Shown one piece after another: positions 20,290 through 29,679 of a stretch of DNA of 64,000 nucleotides. Source of the DNA: Mesorhizobium silamurunense. Its GTDB lineage: Bacteria; Pseudomonadota; Alphaproteobacteria; Rhizobiales; Rhizobiaceae. The stretch lies in the NCBI RefSeq assembly GCF_014843825.1, contig NZ_JHQR01000063.1, forward strand, positions 1 to 64,000, given 5' to 3'. Made by a program: the position numbers and the translations under genes. How positions within the stretch are numbered: position 1 is the first letter of the stretch; the number at the start of each line of letters is the position of its first letter. The notes under the pieces were generated by a model. That model did not search any database and was not told where the DNA came from. It saw nothing but the letters and a program-made list of their open reading frames with translations.

Positions 20290-22506
20290 ATGAACGAGGC
20301 AGTTCGAAATCCAGCCAAGCCGACCAATGGGCCGATCATCGAGATCGAGAATCTCTCGATCTCCTTCTTCACGCGCAAGGGCGAGATCCCGGCGGTGATG
20401 GACTTTTCCTGCACCGTCATGCCCGGCGAGGCGATGGGCATCGTCGGCGAATCCGGCTGCGGCAAGTCGACCGTGTCGCTCGGCATCATGCGCGACCTCT
20501 CCAATATCGGAAAGATCGTGGGCGGCAAGATCAAGTTCCAGGGCAAGGATATGGGCGAATTGTCCGAGGAGGAGCTTCGCGCCATCCGCGGCAACAAGAT
20601 CGCCATGATCTACCAGGAGCCGATGGCGAGCCTCAATCCGGCGATGAAGGTCGGTCAGCAATTGATGGAAGTGCCGCTGATCCACGACAAGGTGTCGAAG
20701 GAAGAGGCCTACAAACGCGCCCTCGAAATGGTACGCGCGGTGAGGCTGCCCGATCCGGAGCGCATGATGCGCTCCTATCCGCACCAGCTTTCCGGCGGCC
20801 AGCAGCAGCGTATCGTCATTGCCATGGCGCTGTTGTCGAAGCCGGCGCTGCTCCTGCTCGACGAGCCGACGACGGCGCTCGACGTCACCGTCGAGGCCGG
20901 CATCGTCGAACTGGTCAAGGGGCTCGGCGAAAAGTTCGGCACCTCGATGATCTTCGTGTCGCACAATCTCGGCCTCATCCTCGAGACCTGCGACAAGATC
21001 ACGGTGATGTATTCCGGCGAGGCGGTCGAGACCGGCAAGATCGAGGACGTCTTCGACCGGATGCGCCACCCGTATACACAAGGGCTGTTCCGCTCGATCC
21101 CGCTGCCCGGTGCCGACAAGAATTCGCGGCCGCTGATTTCCATTCCCGGGCAGTTGCCATTGCCGCACGAGCGGCCGAAAGGGTGCAATTTCGGCCCCCG
21201 CTGCCACCATTTCGTCGAAGGCGTCTGCAACGCGGCGGAAATCCCGATGATCGCCGTCGAAGGGCATGAGGGCCATTTCTCGCGCTGCGTGCGCTTCAAC
21301 GAGATCGACTGGGAAGCGCTGCCGCCCGGCGCCAAGAAGGTCAACGAAAAGGTCGAGCCCGGCGCGCCGGTGCTCAAGATCGAAGCCCTCAAGAAGTACT
21401 ACAAGGTCGGCGGCAGCGAGGTATTCGGTTCCAGCGAAGGCCGCGTCGTCAAGGCCAACGAGACGATTTCGTTCACCGCGCGCGAATCCGAGACGGTCGC
21501 GATCGTCGGCGAGTCCGGCTGCGGGAAGTCGACGCTTGCCAAGGTGCTTCTGGGGCTCGAGACCGCAAGCTCGGGCACGGTGACGCTGGGCAACAAGGAG
21601 ATCCAGTCGACCGGTATCGAGAGCCGCAATGTCGAGACCGTGTCTTCGATCCAGATGGTGTTCCAAAACCCGTTCGACACTCTGAACCCCAGCCACACGG
21701 TCGGCTCGCAGATCATCCGCACGCTGGAGAAGTTCAAAGTCGGCAAGACGGTCGCCGAGCGGCGCAAGCGCATGCTGGAACTGCTCGACCTGGTGAAGCT
21801 GCCGCGAGCCTTCGAGACCCGCAAGCCGCGCCAACTCTCAGGCGGGCAGAAGCAGCGCATCGGCGTGGCGCGCGCCTTCGCCGGCGATGCCAAGGTGGTG
21901 GTGGCCGACGAGCCGGTCTCGGCGCTCGACGTCTCGGTGCAGGCGGCGGTGACCGAGCTCTTGATGGATATCCAGCGCAAGAACAAGACGACGATGCTGT
22001 TCATCAGCCACGATCTGTCCGTCGTTCGCTACATCGCCGACCGCGTCGTCGTCATGTATCTCGGCTATATCGTCGAGCAGGGCACGACGGACCAGATCTT
22101 CTCGCCGCCTTACCATCCCTACACGGAGGCGCTACTCTCGGCGATTCCGATCGCCGACACCAGCGTCGTCAAGAAGCACATCGTGCTCGAGGGCGACATC
22201 CCGTCGGCGATGAACCCGCCGACCGGCTGCCCGTTCCAGACGCGCTGCGGCTACAAGAAGCTGGTGCCGGACAATCTCTGCGAGACGAAGGTGCCGCCGG
22301 TGAAGAATCTCGGCGACGGCCATATGAGCCTGTGCTGGCTTGCCGACGACGTGCTGGCGAAGATGGAGCCGGTCATCAAGTTCGATAAGGAGCATGCGGC
22401 GCATGAGGGCGTGCCGGATGACGCGCCGCATGGCGCAGGGCCGGGCTTTGCCGGTACTCCGCCGAAGCGTCCGAGCGGCAAGAAGCCCAAGCCGAAGCCG
22501 AACTAG
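20290..22506 (+). CDS. Fused double ATP-binding protein of peptide ABC transporter
   Basis: Single 738-aa polypeptide with both nucleotide-binding domains of an oligopeptide importer, equal to DppD and DppF fused. Domain 1 (about 15-290): Walker A GESGCGKST, signature LSGGQQQR, Walker B LLLDEPTTALD. Domain 2 (about 360-640): GESGCGKST, LSGGQKQR, VVADEPVSALD. Each is followed by an oligopeptide-transporter C-terminal Cys-containing segment (GCNFGPRCHHF; GCPFQTRCGY). The C-terminal tail is basic and proline-rich (KRPSGKKPKPKPN). ATG 20290 is preferred over the in-frame TTG 20278. The TAG stop codon is part of the repeat that follows. Confidence 0.93.
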   Translation: MNEAVRNPAKPTNGPIIEIENLSISFFTRKGEIPAVMDFSCTVMPGEAMGIVGESGCGKSTVSLGIMRDLSNIGKIVGGKIKFQGKDMGELSEEELRAIRGNKIAMIYQEPMASLNPAMKVGQQLMEVPLIHDKVSKEEAYKRALEMVRAVRLPDPERMMRSYPHQLSGGQQQRIVIAMALLSKPALLLLDEPTTALDVTVEAGIVELVKGLGEKFGTSMIFVSHNLGLILETCDKITVMYSGEAVETGKIEDVFDRMRHPYTQGLFRSIPLPGADKNSRPLISIPGQLPLPHERPKGCNFGPRCHHFVEGVCNAAEIPMIAVEGHEGHFSRCVRFNEIDWEALPPGAKKVNEKVEPGAPVLKIEALKKYYKVGGSEVFGSSEGRVVKANETISFTARESETVAIVGESGCGKSTLAKVLLGLETASSGTVTLGNKEIQSTGIESRNVETVSSIQMVFQNPFDTLNPSHTVGSQIIRTLEKFKVGKTVAERRKRMLELLDLVKLPRAFETRKPRQLSGGQKQRIGVARAFAGDAKVVVADEPVSALDVSVQAAVTELLMDIQRKNKTTMLFISHDLSVVRYIADRVVVMYLGYIVEQGTTDQIFSPPYHPYTEALLSAIPIADTSVVKKHIVLEGDIPSAMNPPTGCPFQTRCGYKKLVPDNLCETKVPPVKNLGDGHMSLCWLADDVLAKMEPVIKFDKEHAAHEGVPDDAPHGAGPGFAGTPPKRPSGKKPKPKPN

Positions 22507-22605
22507 AGTGGTTGACCGTTCCACGGAAACGCCGAACCACTCTATCTCTTTGTTTCACGCAATTCCGGACGGAAAACCGTTACATACTTTTCCTGGAATT
22601 GCTCT
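22504..22605. repeat. Composite intergenic repeat, copy 1 (about 100 bp)
   Basis: Two adjacent palindromes: AGAGTGGTT ... AACCACTCT at 22505-22543, then GCAATTCC ... GGAATTGC at 22559-22603 with the inner motif GGACGGAAAACCGTTACA. The same two modules recur in the same order at 51403-51502. The first module contains the stop codon of the ATPase gene, and the whole lies between convergent genes, where it could also end transcription. Confidence 0.8.
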
Positions 22606-22632
22606 GAGGGGCAGCGCGCTTCCGCGCCGCCA

Positions 22633-23223
22633 TCAGCTGCCGCACTGCCGCAGCTGCGTGGCGTAGTCGCTGGCCATCTGGTCGGTGGCGCGCGCGTAGT
22701 TCTGCACGCCGGCGTCACCGCGATTGCCGCGGCCGTAGGCCGACCAGCCAAGATAATAAGCGAGATAGAGGTTGTAAGTGTCGTTGCGAGCGACGCCGAA
22801 AGTGTCGACGGTCTTGGAATGATACCAGCCGACGAAATCGATGGCGTCGGCGAAGCGGCTGCGCCGCGCCGCCCAGTTGCCGGTCTCCATCTGATATTGC
22901 GACCAGGTGCCGTCGAGCGCCTGCGAGTAGCCCGCGGCGGTGGAGACATGCTTCCACGGAATGAAGCCGAGCAGCTTGGTGCGTGGCGGCCGGGCATTGC
23001 TCTTGAAGCCGGATTCCTTGCGCACCGTCGCCATCAGCACCGGGACGGGAATGCCGTATTTCTGCTCGGTGCGCTCGGCGGCGGACTGCCAGTTGTCGAA
23101 CCAGCCGTCATTCTGGTCGAAGACGGCGCAGACATTGTTGATGTGGCTGGGCGCCGTCGCGCAGGCCGAAAGCGCCAGCAGCACAGAGACAGCGACAATT
23201 TTACTAAAACTCGACCTACGCAT
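22633..23223 (-). CDS. Lysozyme-like transglycosylase SLT-domain lipoprotein
   Basis: Predicted outer-membrane or periplasmic lipoprotein of 196 aa. The signal peptide ends in the lipobox LSAC (Cys21). The rest is an SLT/lysozyme-like fold: the probable catalytic Glu70 lies in RKESGF, followed by PWKHVSTAAGYSQALDGTW, where a GYSQ-type motif is typical of lytic transglycosylases. The role would be local cleavage of peptidoglycan. It stands alone between convergent repeats and the divergently oriented mttB-like gene. The start is ATG 23223; no strong ribosome site is seen. Confidence 0.8.
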   Translation of the reverse strand: MRRSSFSKIVAVSVLLALSACATAPSHINNVCAVFDQNDGWFDNWQSAAERTEQKYGIPVPVLMATVRKESGFKSNARPPRTKLLGFIPWKHVSTAAGYSQALDGTWSQYQMETGNWAARRSRFADAIDFVGWYHSKTVDTFGVARNDTYNLYLAYYLGWSAYGRGNRGDAGVQNYARATDQMASDYATQLRQCGS

Positions 23224-23434
23224 CGGAAGACGAATAGGCGTAAATCATAAAAGGAGTCTTTCGAGCTTCCTTAACGCCGGCCGGGATAGGCCGATCATGG
23301 GTCTATCGATATTTCGACCGAATGTGTCGTATATCTTTTCGTCGATTTGAAAAAATGCCGCCGTGGCTAAAATCACGCCGGCAAATGGCGAATTCCTGAC
23401 AGCTACCGCGCCCGGCCAGCGCTCTGATGCGCGC

Positions 23435-24973
23435 ATGACCGAACCAAGACGAAAACGCGGTGCCGAGCGAACCAGCAACCGGGGGCCGTCCGCCATCCCG
23501 CAGTTGCCGCTCAGGCGCGTGACGAATCCTTACCCGCCGATGGCGGTGCTTTCCGCCGACCAGATCGAGGCCATTCATCAGGCGTCGATGCATATCCTGG
23601 AAAATTTCGGCATCGAGGTGATGAGCAAGAGGGCGCTCGCCCTGTTCGAACGCGCCGGCGCCAAAGTCGATCACAGCTCGATGAATGTGCGCCTCGACCG
23701 CGGCATGGTCGATGAGGCGCTGAAGACGACGCGCGCCAGCTACACGCTCACCCCACGCAACTCTGCCCGTGCCATCCATCTCGGCGGCAACACCATCAAC
23801 TTCACGCTGGTCGCCGGACCGCCCAACGTGCACGATATGGAGCGCGGCCGCCGCGCCGGCAATCTCGCCGACTACTCAGACCTCGTCCGGCTGGCGCAAC
23901 ATTTCAACTGCATCCATATGCTGGGCAACCAGGTCTGCGCGCCGATCGAATTGCCGGCCAACTCGCGCCATCTCGACGCCTATTTCGCTAATCTGACGCT
24001 AACCGACAAATGCTTCCATGTCTCGGCGATCGGACCGGGCAGGGCGCTTGACGGCATCGAGATGACGGCGATTGCGCGTGGCTTGACGCTCGACCAGATC
24101 GGCCAGGATCCCGGCGTCACCACAATCATTTCCGTCAACTCGCCGCGCCGCTTCGACGAGATGATGGCCGAAGGGCTGATGACCATGGCCGAGTTCGGCC
24201 AGTCGGTGGCGGTGACGCCGTTCACGCTGATGGGAGCGATGAGCCCGGTGACGCTTGCCGGCGCGCTGGCGCAGCAGAATGCCGAGGCGTTGTTCGGCAT
24301 TGTGCTGACGCAGCTGGTTCGGCCAGGCGCGCCGGTGATGTATGGCGCCTTCACCTCCAATGTCGACATGAAGTCCGGCGCGCCGGCCTTCGGCACGCCG
24401 GAAAACACCAAGGCCAACATTGCCTCCGGGCAATTGGCGCGGCGCTATAATTTGCCATATCGCACGACGCCGGGCTCCGCCTCGAACGCCGCCGACGCGC
24501 AAGGCGCCTATGAGACGCTGATGGTGCTGTGGGGCGCCGTGCTCGGCCACGGCAATCTCATCTACCACGCCGCCGGCTGGCAGGAGGGCGGGCTGACAGC
24601 CTCGTTCGAAAAGCTCATCATCGATGTCGAGATGATGCAGCACATGATGGAATTCCTGCGGCCGATCGTGGTCGATGAAGGCGAACTGGCCGTCGAGGCG
24701 CTGGGCGCCGTGCCGACCGGCGGCCACTTCTTCGGCTCGCCGCATACGCTGGAGCGCTACGCCACCGCCTTTTATCAGCCGATGCTTTCCAACTGGCAGA
24801 ATTACGAAGCCTGGCAGGAGGCCGGCGCGCTGGACACGACGGCGCGTGCGACGCGGCTGTGGAAGAAGGCGCTGGTGGAATATGTCCAGCCGGCCATGGA
24901 TCCTGGCGTGCGCGAGGCGCTCGAAGCCTATATCGCGCGCCGCAAGGAAGCGATCGGGCAGGGCGAGCCGTGA
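23435..24973 (+). CDS. MttB-family (trimethylamine methyltransferase-like) protein, non-pyrrolysine
   Basis: About 512 aa from ATG 23435 (MTEPRRKRG); an in-frame GTG at 23363 would add 24 residues. Belongs to the trimethylamine/betaine methyltransferase family: N-terminal ILENFGIEVMSKRALALF, then a TIM-barrel with YGAFTSNVDMKSGAPAFGTP and a C-terminal GGHFFGSPHTLERY segment. The frame is not interrupted by an amber codon, so it is the non-pyrrolysine type, which includes betaine demethylases such as MtgB. The next gene, 64 bases downstream, encodes a dimethylglycine/sarcosine-dehydrogenase-like enzyme, so a quaternary-amine demethylation route is inferred. The substrate and methyl acceptor are unknown. 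Confidence 0.85.
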   Translation: MTEPRRKRGAERTSNRGPSAIPQLPLRRVTNPYPPMAVLSADQIEAIHQASMHILENFGIEVMSKRALALFERAGAKVDHSSMNVRLDRGMVDEALKTTRASYTLTPRNSARAIHLGGNTINFTLVAGPPNVHDMERGRRAGNLADYSDLVRLAQHFNCIHMLGNQVCAPIELPANSRHLDAYFANLTLTDKCFHVSAIGPGRALDGIEMTAIARGLTLDQIGQDPGVTTIISVNSPRRFDEMMAEGLMTMAEFGQSVAVTPFTLMGAMSPVTLAGALAQQNAEALFGIVLTQLVRPGAPVMYGAFTSNVDMKSGAPAFGTPENTKANIASGQLARRYNLPYRTTPGSASNAADAQGAYETLMVLWGAVLGHGNLIYHAAGWQEGGLTASFEKLIIDVEMMQHMMEFLRPIVVDEGELAVEALGAVPTGGHFFGSPHTLERYATAFYQPMLSNWQNYEAWQEAGALDTTARATRLWKKALVEYVQPAMDPGVREALEAYIARRKEAIGQGEP

Positions 24974-25037
24974 AGGAACAGCTTGCCAATCTGATTCATT
25001 TCAATCTCTCAACTCACTGAAATAACGAGAAGAACCC

Positions 25038-27464
25038 ATGAAGTCGCATGCAAAGGTCGTGGTCATCGGCGGCGGTGTCGTCGGATGCTCGGTGCTGTTC
25101 CATCTTGCCCGCCACGGCTGGACCGACGTCGTGCTTTTGGAGCGCGATGAGCTGACCTCGGGCTCGACCTGGCATGCGGCCGGCGGCATGCACACCATCA
25201 ACGGCGATCCCAACGTCGCCAAGCTGCAGAAATACACGATCTCGCTCTACAAGGAGATCGAGGAGCTTTCCGGCCAGGCGACGGGCGTGCATCTGACCGG
25301 CGGCGTCTTGTTGGCGGCAACCGAGGCGCGGCTCGACTGGCTGCGCGGCGTGGTCTCCAAGGGCCGCTATCTCGGCATCGACCTCGAAGTGATCTCGCCC
25401 AGGGAAGCGGCCGAGCTGATGCCGCTCATCGACCCAAAACAATTTGTCGGCGCGGTGCGCAACAAGGAGGACGGCCATCTCGATCCGTCGGGCGTCACGC
25501 ATGCCTATGCCAAGGCCGCGCGGAAATTGGGCGCGGAAGCGGAGCGCTTCACCAAGGTCGAGGACATCGTGCGCCGGCCGGACGGCCTGTGGCGCGTCAT
25601 CACCAACAAGGGCGAGGTGGTGACCGAGCATGTCGTCAATGCCGGCGGGCTCTGGGCACGCGAAGTCGGCCGCATGGTCGGGCTGGAGCTACCGGTGCTC
25701 GCCATGGAGCACATGTACCTGATCACCGAGGACATGCCGGAGGTCGCCGACTGGAACAAGAAGACCGGCACCGAGATCATCCATGCGGTCGACTTCGACG
25801 GCGAGCTTTATCTCCGCCAGGAACGCGGCGGCATGCTGATGGGTACCTATGAGAAGGCCAACAAGGTCTGGTCCGAGTTCCAGACGCCTTGGAATTTCGG
25901 CCATGAACTGCTGGAGCCGGACATCGACCGCATCGCGCCGTCGTTGGAGGTCGGCTTCCGCCATTTCCCGGCCTTCCAGAAGGCCGGCATCAAGCAGATC
26001 ATCAACGGCCCCTTCACCTTCGCGCCGGACGGGAATCCGCTGGTCGGTCCGGTGCGCGGTCTGCCGGGCTTCTGGGTCGCCTGCGGCGTCATGGCAGGGT
26101 TTTCGCAAGGCGGCGGCGTTGGGCTGGCGCTCTCCAACTGGATGATCGAGGGCGACCCAGGCGCCGACATCTGGGCGATGGACGTGGCGCGCTACGGCGA
26201 CTGGGCGACGATGGCCTATACCAACGCCAAAGTGCGCGAGAATTATTCCCGGCGCTTCTCCATCCGCTTTCCCAACGAGGAGCTGCCGGCTGGACGGCCG
26301 CTGAAGACGACGCCGGTCTACGACACATTGTCCGCCAAGGGCGCCCAGTGGGGCGTGGCCTATGGGCTGGAAGTGCCGCTCTGGTATGCGCCCGAAGGCG
26401 TCAGGGACGAGTTCTCGTGGCGGCGTTCGACCGACTTCGATCATGTCGCGAAGGAGGTTGCCGCCGTTCGCAACGGCGTCGGCCTGTCGGAGATTTCAAG
26501 CTTCGCCAAATACAAGGTGACGGGCGAGGGGGCGGCAGCCTGGCTCGACCGCATGCTCGCCTGCAAGCTCCCCAAGCCCGGCCGCATGACGCTGGCGCCG
26601 ATGCTGAAGGAAGACGGCAAGCTGATCGGCGACTTCACGCTCGCCAATGTCGGAGAGGGCGAATGGTTCATCGCCGGCTCCGGCGTAGCGGAGCAATATC
26701 ACATGCGTTGGTTCGAGGCGCGTCTGCCCGAGGACGGCTCGGTCCGCATCGAGGCGCTGGGGCAGAAACTCACAGGCCTCGCCATCGCCGGGCCGAAGGC
26801 GAGGGAGGTGCTGGCCAAGGTCACCCGCGCCGATGTCTCCAACCCGGCATTCCCCTTCATGGCTGTCGCCAGGATGGATATCGGCATGGCGCCCTGCCTG
26901 GTCGGCCGCGTCAGCTATACCGGCGATCTCGGCTACGAGATCTGGGTGGCGCCGGAATATCAGCGCGCCGCTTACCAGGCGCTGATCAAGGCAGGCGAGG
27001 AATTCGGCATCGGCCTGTTTGGCTCGCGCGCGCTCAATGCGCTCAGGCTTGAGAAGAACTTCGGCTCATGGGCGCGCGAATACCGGCCGATCTATGGGCC
27101 GCTGGAGGCCGGGCTCGACCGTTTTGTCGCCTATGGCAAGGAAGCCGACTTCATCGGCAAGCAAGCGGTGCTTGCCGAGCGCAAGCAAGGCGGCAAGCTC
27201 AGGCTGCGCGCCTTCATCGTCGAGGCCACCGACGCCGATGTCATTGGCGACGAGGCGATCTGGCATGACGGCGCCGTGCGCGGCTGGGTCACCTCAGGCG
27301 GCTACGCTCATCATTCGAAGAAATCGGTCGCGATAGGTTATGTGCCGAAGGAGATCGCCGACAGGCCGGACGGCTTCGAGATCGAAATACTCGGCAAGCG
27401 CCATCCGGCACGGGTCCAACCGGCGCCTCTGTTCGACGCCAATTTCGAGCGGATGCGCGCCTGA
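25038..27464 (+). CDS. FAD-dependent dimethylglycine/sarcosine dehydrogenase-like protein
   Basis: 808-aa flavoenzyme with the domain order of dimethylglycine and sarcosine dehydrogenases. A DAO/FAD domain (residues 1-370) opens with the dinucleotide motif VVVIGGGVVGCS and has STWHAAG, whose His is the covalent flavin site in that family. A short middle (FAO_M) region follows (about 375-425), then GcvT-like aminomethyltransferase domains (about 430-700 and 720-805) that would bind tetrahydrofolate and accept the one-carbon unit. ATG 25038 has GAGAAGAA upstream. It probably acts on an N-methylated amino acid made by the preceding MttB-like enzyme. Its last codons form half of a long hairpin. 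Confidence 0.9.
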   Translation: MKSHAKVVVIGGGVVGCSVLFHLARHGWTDVVLLERDELTSGSTWHAAGGMHTINGDPNVAKLQKYTISLYKEIEELSGQATGVHLTGGVLLAATEARLDWLRGVVSKGRYLGIDLEVISPREAAELMPLIDPKQFVGAVRNKEDGHLDPSGVTHAYAKAARKLGAEAERFTKVEDIVRRPDGLWRVITNKGEVVTEHVVNAGGLWAREVGRMVGLELPVLAMEHMYLITEDMPEVADWNKKTGTEIIHAVDFDGELYLRQERGGMLMGTYEKANKVWSEFQTPWNFGHELLEPDIDRIAPSLEVGFRHFPAFQKAGIKQIINGPFTFAPDGNPLVGPVRGLPGFWVACGVMAGFSQGGGVGLALSNWMIEGDPGADIWAMDVARYGDWATMAYTNAKVRENYSRRFSIRFPNEELPAGRPLKTTPVYDTLSAKGAQWGVAYGLEVPLWYAPEGVRDEFSWRRSTDFDHVAKEVAAVRNGVGLSEISSFAKYKVTGEGAAAWLDRMLACKLPKPGRMTLAPMLKEDGKLIGDFTLANVGEGEWFIAGSGVAEQYHMRWFEARLPEDGSVRIEALGQKLTGLAIAGPKAREVLAKVTRADVSNPAFPFMAVARMDIGMAPCLVGRVSYTGDLGYEIWVAPEYQRAAYQALIKAGEEFGIGLFGSRALNALRLEKNFGSWAREYRPIYGPLEAGLDRFVAYGKEADFIGKQAVLAERKQGGKLRLRAFIVEATDADVIGDEAIWHDGAVRGWVTSGGYAHHSKKSVAIGYVPKEIADRPDGFEIEILGKRHPARVQPAPLFDANFERMRA

Positions 27465-27487
27465 AACCAGGCGCGCATCCGCTCGAA
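27444..27487. terminator. Perfect 20-bp-stem hairpin between convergent genes
   Basis: Bases 27444-27463 are exactly complementary to 27468-27487, with an AAAC loop. The left arm encodes the last residues (FERMRA) and part of the stop codon of the dehydrogenase; the right arm ends 2 bases before the stop of the convergent doxX gene. It probably ends transcription from both sides, although neither arm is followed by a long T-run. Confidence 0.75.
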
Positions 27488-27489
27488 GG

Positions 27490-27882
27490 TCAAGCGCTGC
27501 GACGGTTGTCGAGCGCGAAGGCGCCGGGGCCGGCAAAGATCAGATAGAGGAAGATGAAGCAGAACGAGATCGCTGAATCGCCGCCATTGTTGACCGGGAA
27601 GAAGTCGCGCGGCATGTGCGCCATGAAATAGGCGATCGCCATCTCGCCGCAGAGCAGGAACGCCACCGGGCGGGTGAAGAGCCCGAGCACCAGCAGGATG
27701 CCACCGGCGAATTCCAGGATGCCGGCCGCCAGCGGCAGACCGGTCAAGGCGCCGGCGTGCTCGCCGACGGGAAAATTGAACAGTTTCTGAGTGCCGTGCT
27801 CGATGAATTGCAGCGCCGTCACGATGCGCAGCACGCCCAGCGCCTGCGGCCGGTATTGGGCAAGGCCTTCGAAAAGCTTCAT
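27490..27882 (-). CDS. DoxX family membrane protein
   Basis: 130-aa inner-membrane protein with four hydrophobic segments and the DoxX signature region (LRIVTALQFIEHGTQKLFNFP and AGILEFAGGILLVLGLFTRP). The function of DoxX proteins is loosely defined; several are tied to oxidative stress or quinone chemistry. It is a single gene, convergent with the dehydrogenase, and the hairpin at 27444-27487 marks its 3' end. A second, distinct DoxX gene lies at 34368. Confidence 0.88.
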   Translation of the reverse strand: MKLFEGLAQYRPQALGVLRIVTALQFIEHGTQKLFNFPVGEHAGALTGLPLAAGILEFAGGILLVLGLFTRPVAFLLCGEMAIAYFMAHMPRDFFPVNNGGDSAISFCFIFLYLIFAGPGAFALDNRRSA

Positions 27883-28086
27883 CTAAAACTCCATTTTACC
27901 CGTCCGGACCGGCCATAAATTATCGTCCGGTAATGGACCACTCACTTCCCCTGGCCTGCCATCAACAATCGGTGATTGGAAATCGTTCCAGTCTGGTCCC
28001 CTAATCTTTTCTCTCTATGGTTGCATTCATGTCCTTATGGTTGTATTGGTATGTAGAGACACCAAACCATGAGGGTTGCCTTTGCC

Positions 28087-28575
28087 ATGAAAAAAGTCGT
28101 CATCAGCCTATTCGCAATCCTTGCAGGCACGAGTTTCGCCATGGCCGGCGACGCCGGTTGTGATGCATTCAAATGGCCGGTGGCACGCGAGCAGGCCCTG
28201 TTTCCGTCAGCGTCGGCCGCGCAGTCCGGCGCTGCCCTGGCGGTCGGGCAAGCGATGGATTTCACACTCGCGGCGGTCGACACGATCAGCTTTGAAGTGC
28301 CGCCGGAACGCGCACCGCCAGCCGGCACGTTCGGCGCCACGGCAAGCGTGACCGTACCACCTGAAGGCGAGCTCCAGTTCAGCCTGTCCGATGATGCCTG
28401 GATCGATATCGTGCAGGACGGCCATGCCGTGAAGTCGACGGCTTTCAGCGGCGTGAAGACCTGCCCGGGAATTCGCAAGAGCGTGCGCTTCAAGCTGTCC
28501 GCCGGTCCGGCCACCGTGCAGCTCAGCGGCGCCAAGAAGGCCGATCTCAAAGTGGCGGTACTGACGCCGGAGTGA
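28087..28575 (+). CDS. Small secreted protein of unknown function
   Basis: About 162 aa. ATG 28087 (MKKVVISLFAILAGTSFAMAG) gives a clean signal peptide; the in-frame ATG 28069 only adds six residues. The mature part is a beta-rich domain with two cysteines (AGDAGCDAFKWPV and VKTCPGIRKSVRF) that could form a disulphide, and a C-terminal segment (VRFKLSAGPATVQLSGAK) like those of small periplasmic proteins. I do not recognise a named family. It is monocistronic, followed by a strong hairpin. Confidence 0.75.
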   Translation: MKKVVISLFAILAGTSFAMAGDAGCDAFKWPVAREQALFPSASAAQSGAALAVGQAMDFTLAAVDTISFEVPPERAPPAGTFGATASVTVPPEGELQFSLSDDAWIDIVQDGHAVKSTAFSGVKTCPGIRKSVRFKLSAGPATVQLSGAKKADLKVAVLTPE

Positions 28576-28590
28576 CGCCTAAGAGGTGCA

Positions 28591-28633
28591 CAAGGCCGGC
28601 AGGACAGCGCGCTCCGCTGTCGTGCCGGCCTTG
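28591..28633. terminator. Long hairpin downstream of the secreted-protein gene
   Basis: CAAGGCCGGCA at 28591-28601 pairs with TGCCGGCCTTG at 28623-28633, and GACAGCG inside pairs with CGCTGTC. Lies between convergent genes and most likely ends transcription of the upstream gene; the following TTGGTCGTTC is only weakly T-rich. Confidence 0.65.
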
Positions 28634-28714
28634 GTCGTTCGGAAAGCAAGCAAGTGGCTTCCCGTCCGCTGCGCGGACCGCTCCTCGACCCCCATGATGG
28701 AAAATTGGCAGTTG

Positions 28715-29491
28715 CTACCGCACGGAGGCCAGCAGCGCGAAATGCGCGCCTTGCGGGTCCTGGCATTGGACGACCCATTGCGCGCTCGGCACCTCCATCG
28801 GTCCCATCAGCACCTTGCCGCCATTGTCGGCGACACGCTTGGCGGCGGCATCGATGGCGTCGACGTTGAAATAGAACAGCCAGACCGGGACCGGTATTTG
28901 CGGCGGCTTGTTCATCATGCCGCCGCCGGATTCAGGGCCGGCGCCGAAGGTCTGGTAGATGCCCATCTCGCCCATGTCGAACTGGCCGGCGCTTTCCCAG
29001 CCGAACTGGCCGGAATAGAAGTCGAAGGCGGCCTTCCAGTCCGAGGTGTAGAGCTCATGCCAGCCGACATGGCCAGGCGTGGTCGCGGGCACCGGCGGCT
29101 GTTCGGGCTGGTTGGGCTGCAGGAACATGAAGGTCGCGCCCTGCGGATCGGCGACGACGGCGAAGCGGCCGACGCCCGGAATGTCATCGGGCGCGCGGTG
29201 GACGGCGCCTCCTGCCTCCTGCAACGCCTTCGTCGAGGCATCGACGTCCTTGGTGTAGATGTAGCCGAGCCAGGCTGGCGGCATGCCCATCTTGGCGGCG
29301 TCTTCCGGGATCGTCATCAGCCCGCCGACGCCGCGCACGCTGGAGTTCATCACGATGTAGCGGGGCATGCCCGGCGCCTTGTCGAAGGGCTCGGCCCTCC
29401 AGCCGACAACGGCGGTGTAAAAGGCCTCGGCGGCGTCGAGGTCGGTGGTCATCAGTTCGTACCAGAAGAAAGGTTGGGGGGAATTCGGCAT
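28715..29491 (-). CDS. VOC (glyoxalase/bleomycin-resistance) family protein, two domains
   Basis: 258-aa cytosolic protein made of two vicinal-oxygen-chelate domains in tandem (about residues 5-115 and 130-250), each starting with the typical beta strand (FFWYELMTTDLDAAEAFY; GWHELYTSDWKAAFDFY). ATG 29491 is preferred over a start 15 bases upstream because GAGGAG lies ahead of it. The substrate cannot be told; such double-VOC proteins are usually annotated as glyoxalase-like. It stands alone. Confidence 0.87.
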   Translation of the reverse strand: MPNSPQPFFWYELMTTDLDAAEAFYTAVVGWRAEPFDKAPGMPRYIVMNSSVRGVGGLMTIPEDAAKMGMPPAWLGYIYTKDVDASTKALQEAGGAVHRAPDDIPGVGRFAVVADPQGATFMFLQPNQPEQPPVPATTPGHVGWHELYTSDWKAAFDFYSGQFGWESAGQFDMGEMGIYQTFGAGPESGGGMMNKPPQIPVPVWLFYFNVDAIDAAAKRVADNGGKVLMGPMEVPSAQWVVQCQDPQGAHFALLASVR

Positions 29492-29679
29492 GGTCGGTCT
29501 CCTCACCGGTTCAGGCAGCGATCGCGGTTCGATCCATCCTAGGACGATCTCGGCGACAGAAATCCGACATCTGGACCAGAAATCGAGGACGGCAAGGCGC
29601 TGGGGACCATGATCTTGCGCGTCATGCGATTTTCGACTTTGCTGCGGTCAAAGAGGGGCTGTGTTTTCCGTTGCGTCGA

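Noticed and set aside
20215-21834. Minus-strand frame opposite the ATPase gene
   Set aside because: Shadow of the ABC domains; no motif of its own.
23363-23434. GTG 23363 as the start of the MttB-like gene
   Set aside because: The added 24 residues look unlike the family and no ribosome site precedes the GTG; kept only as an alternative.
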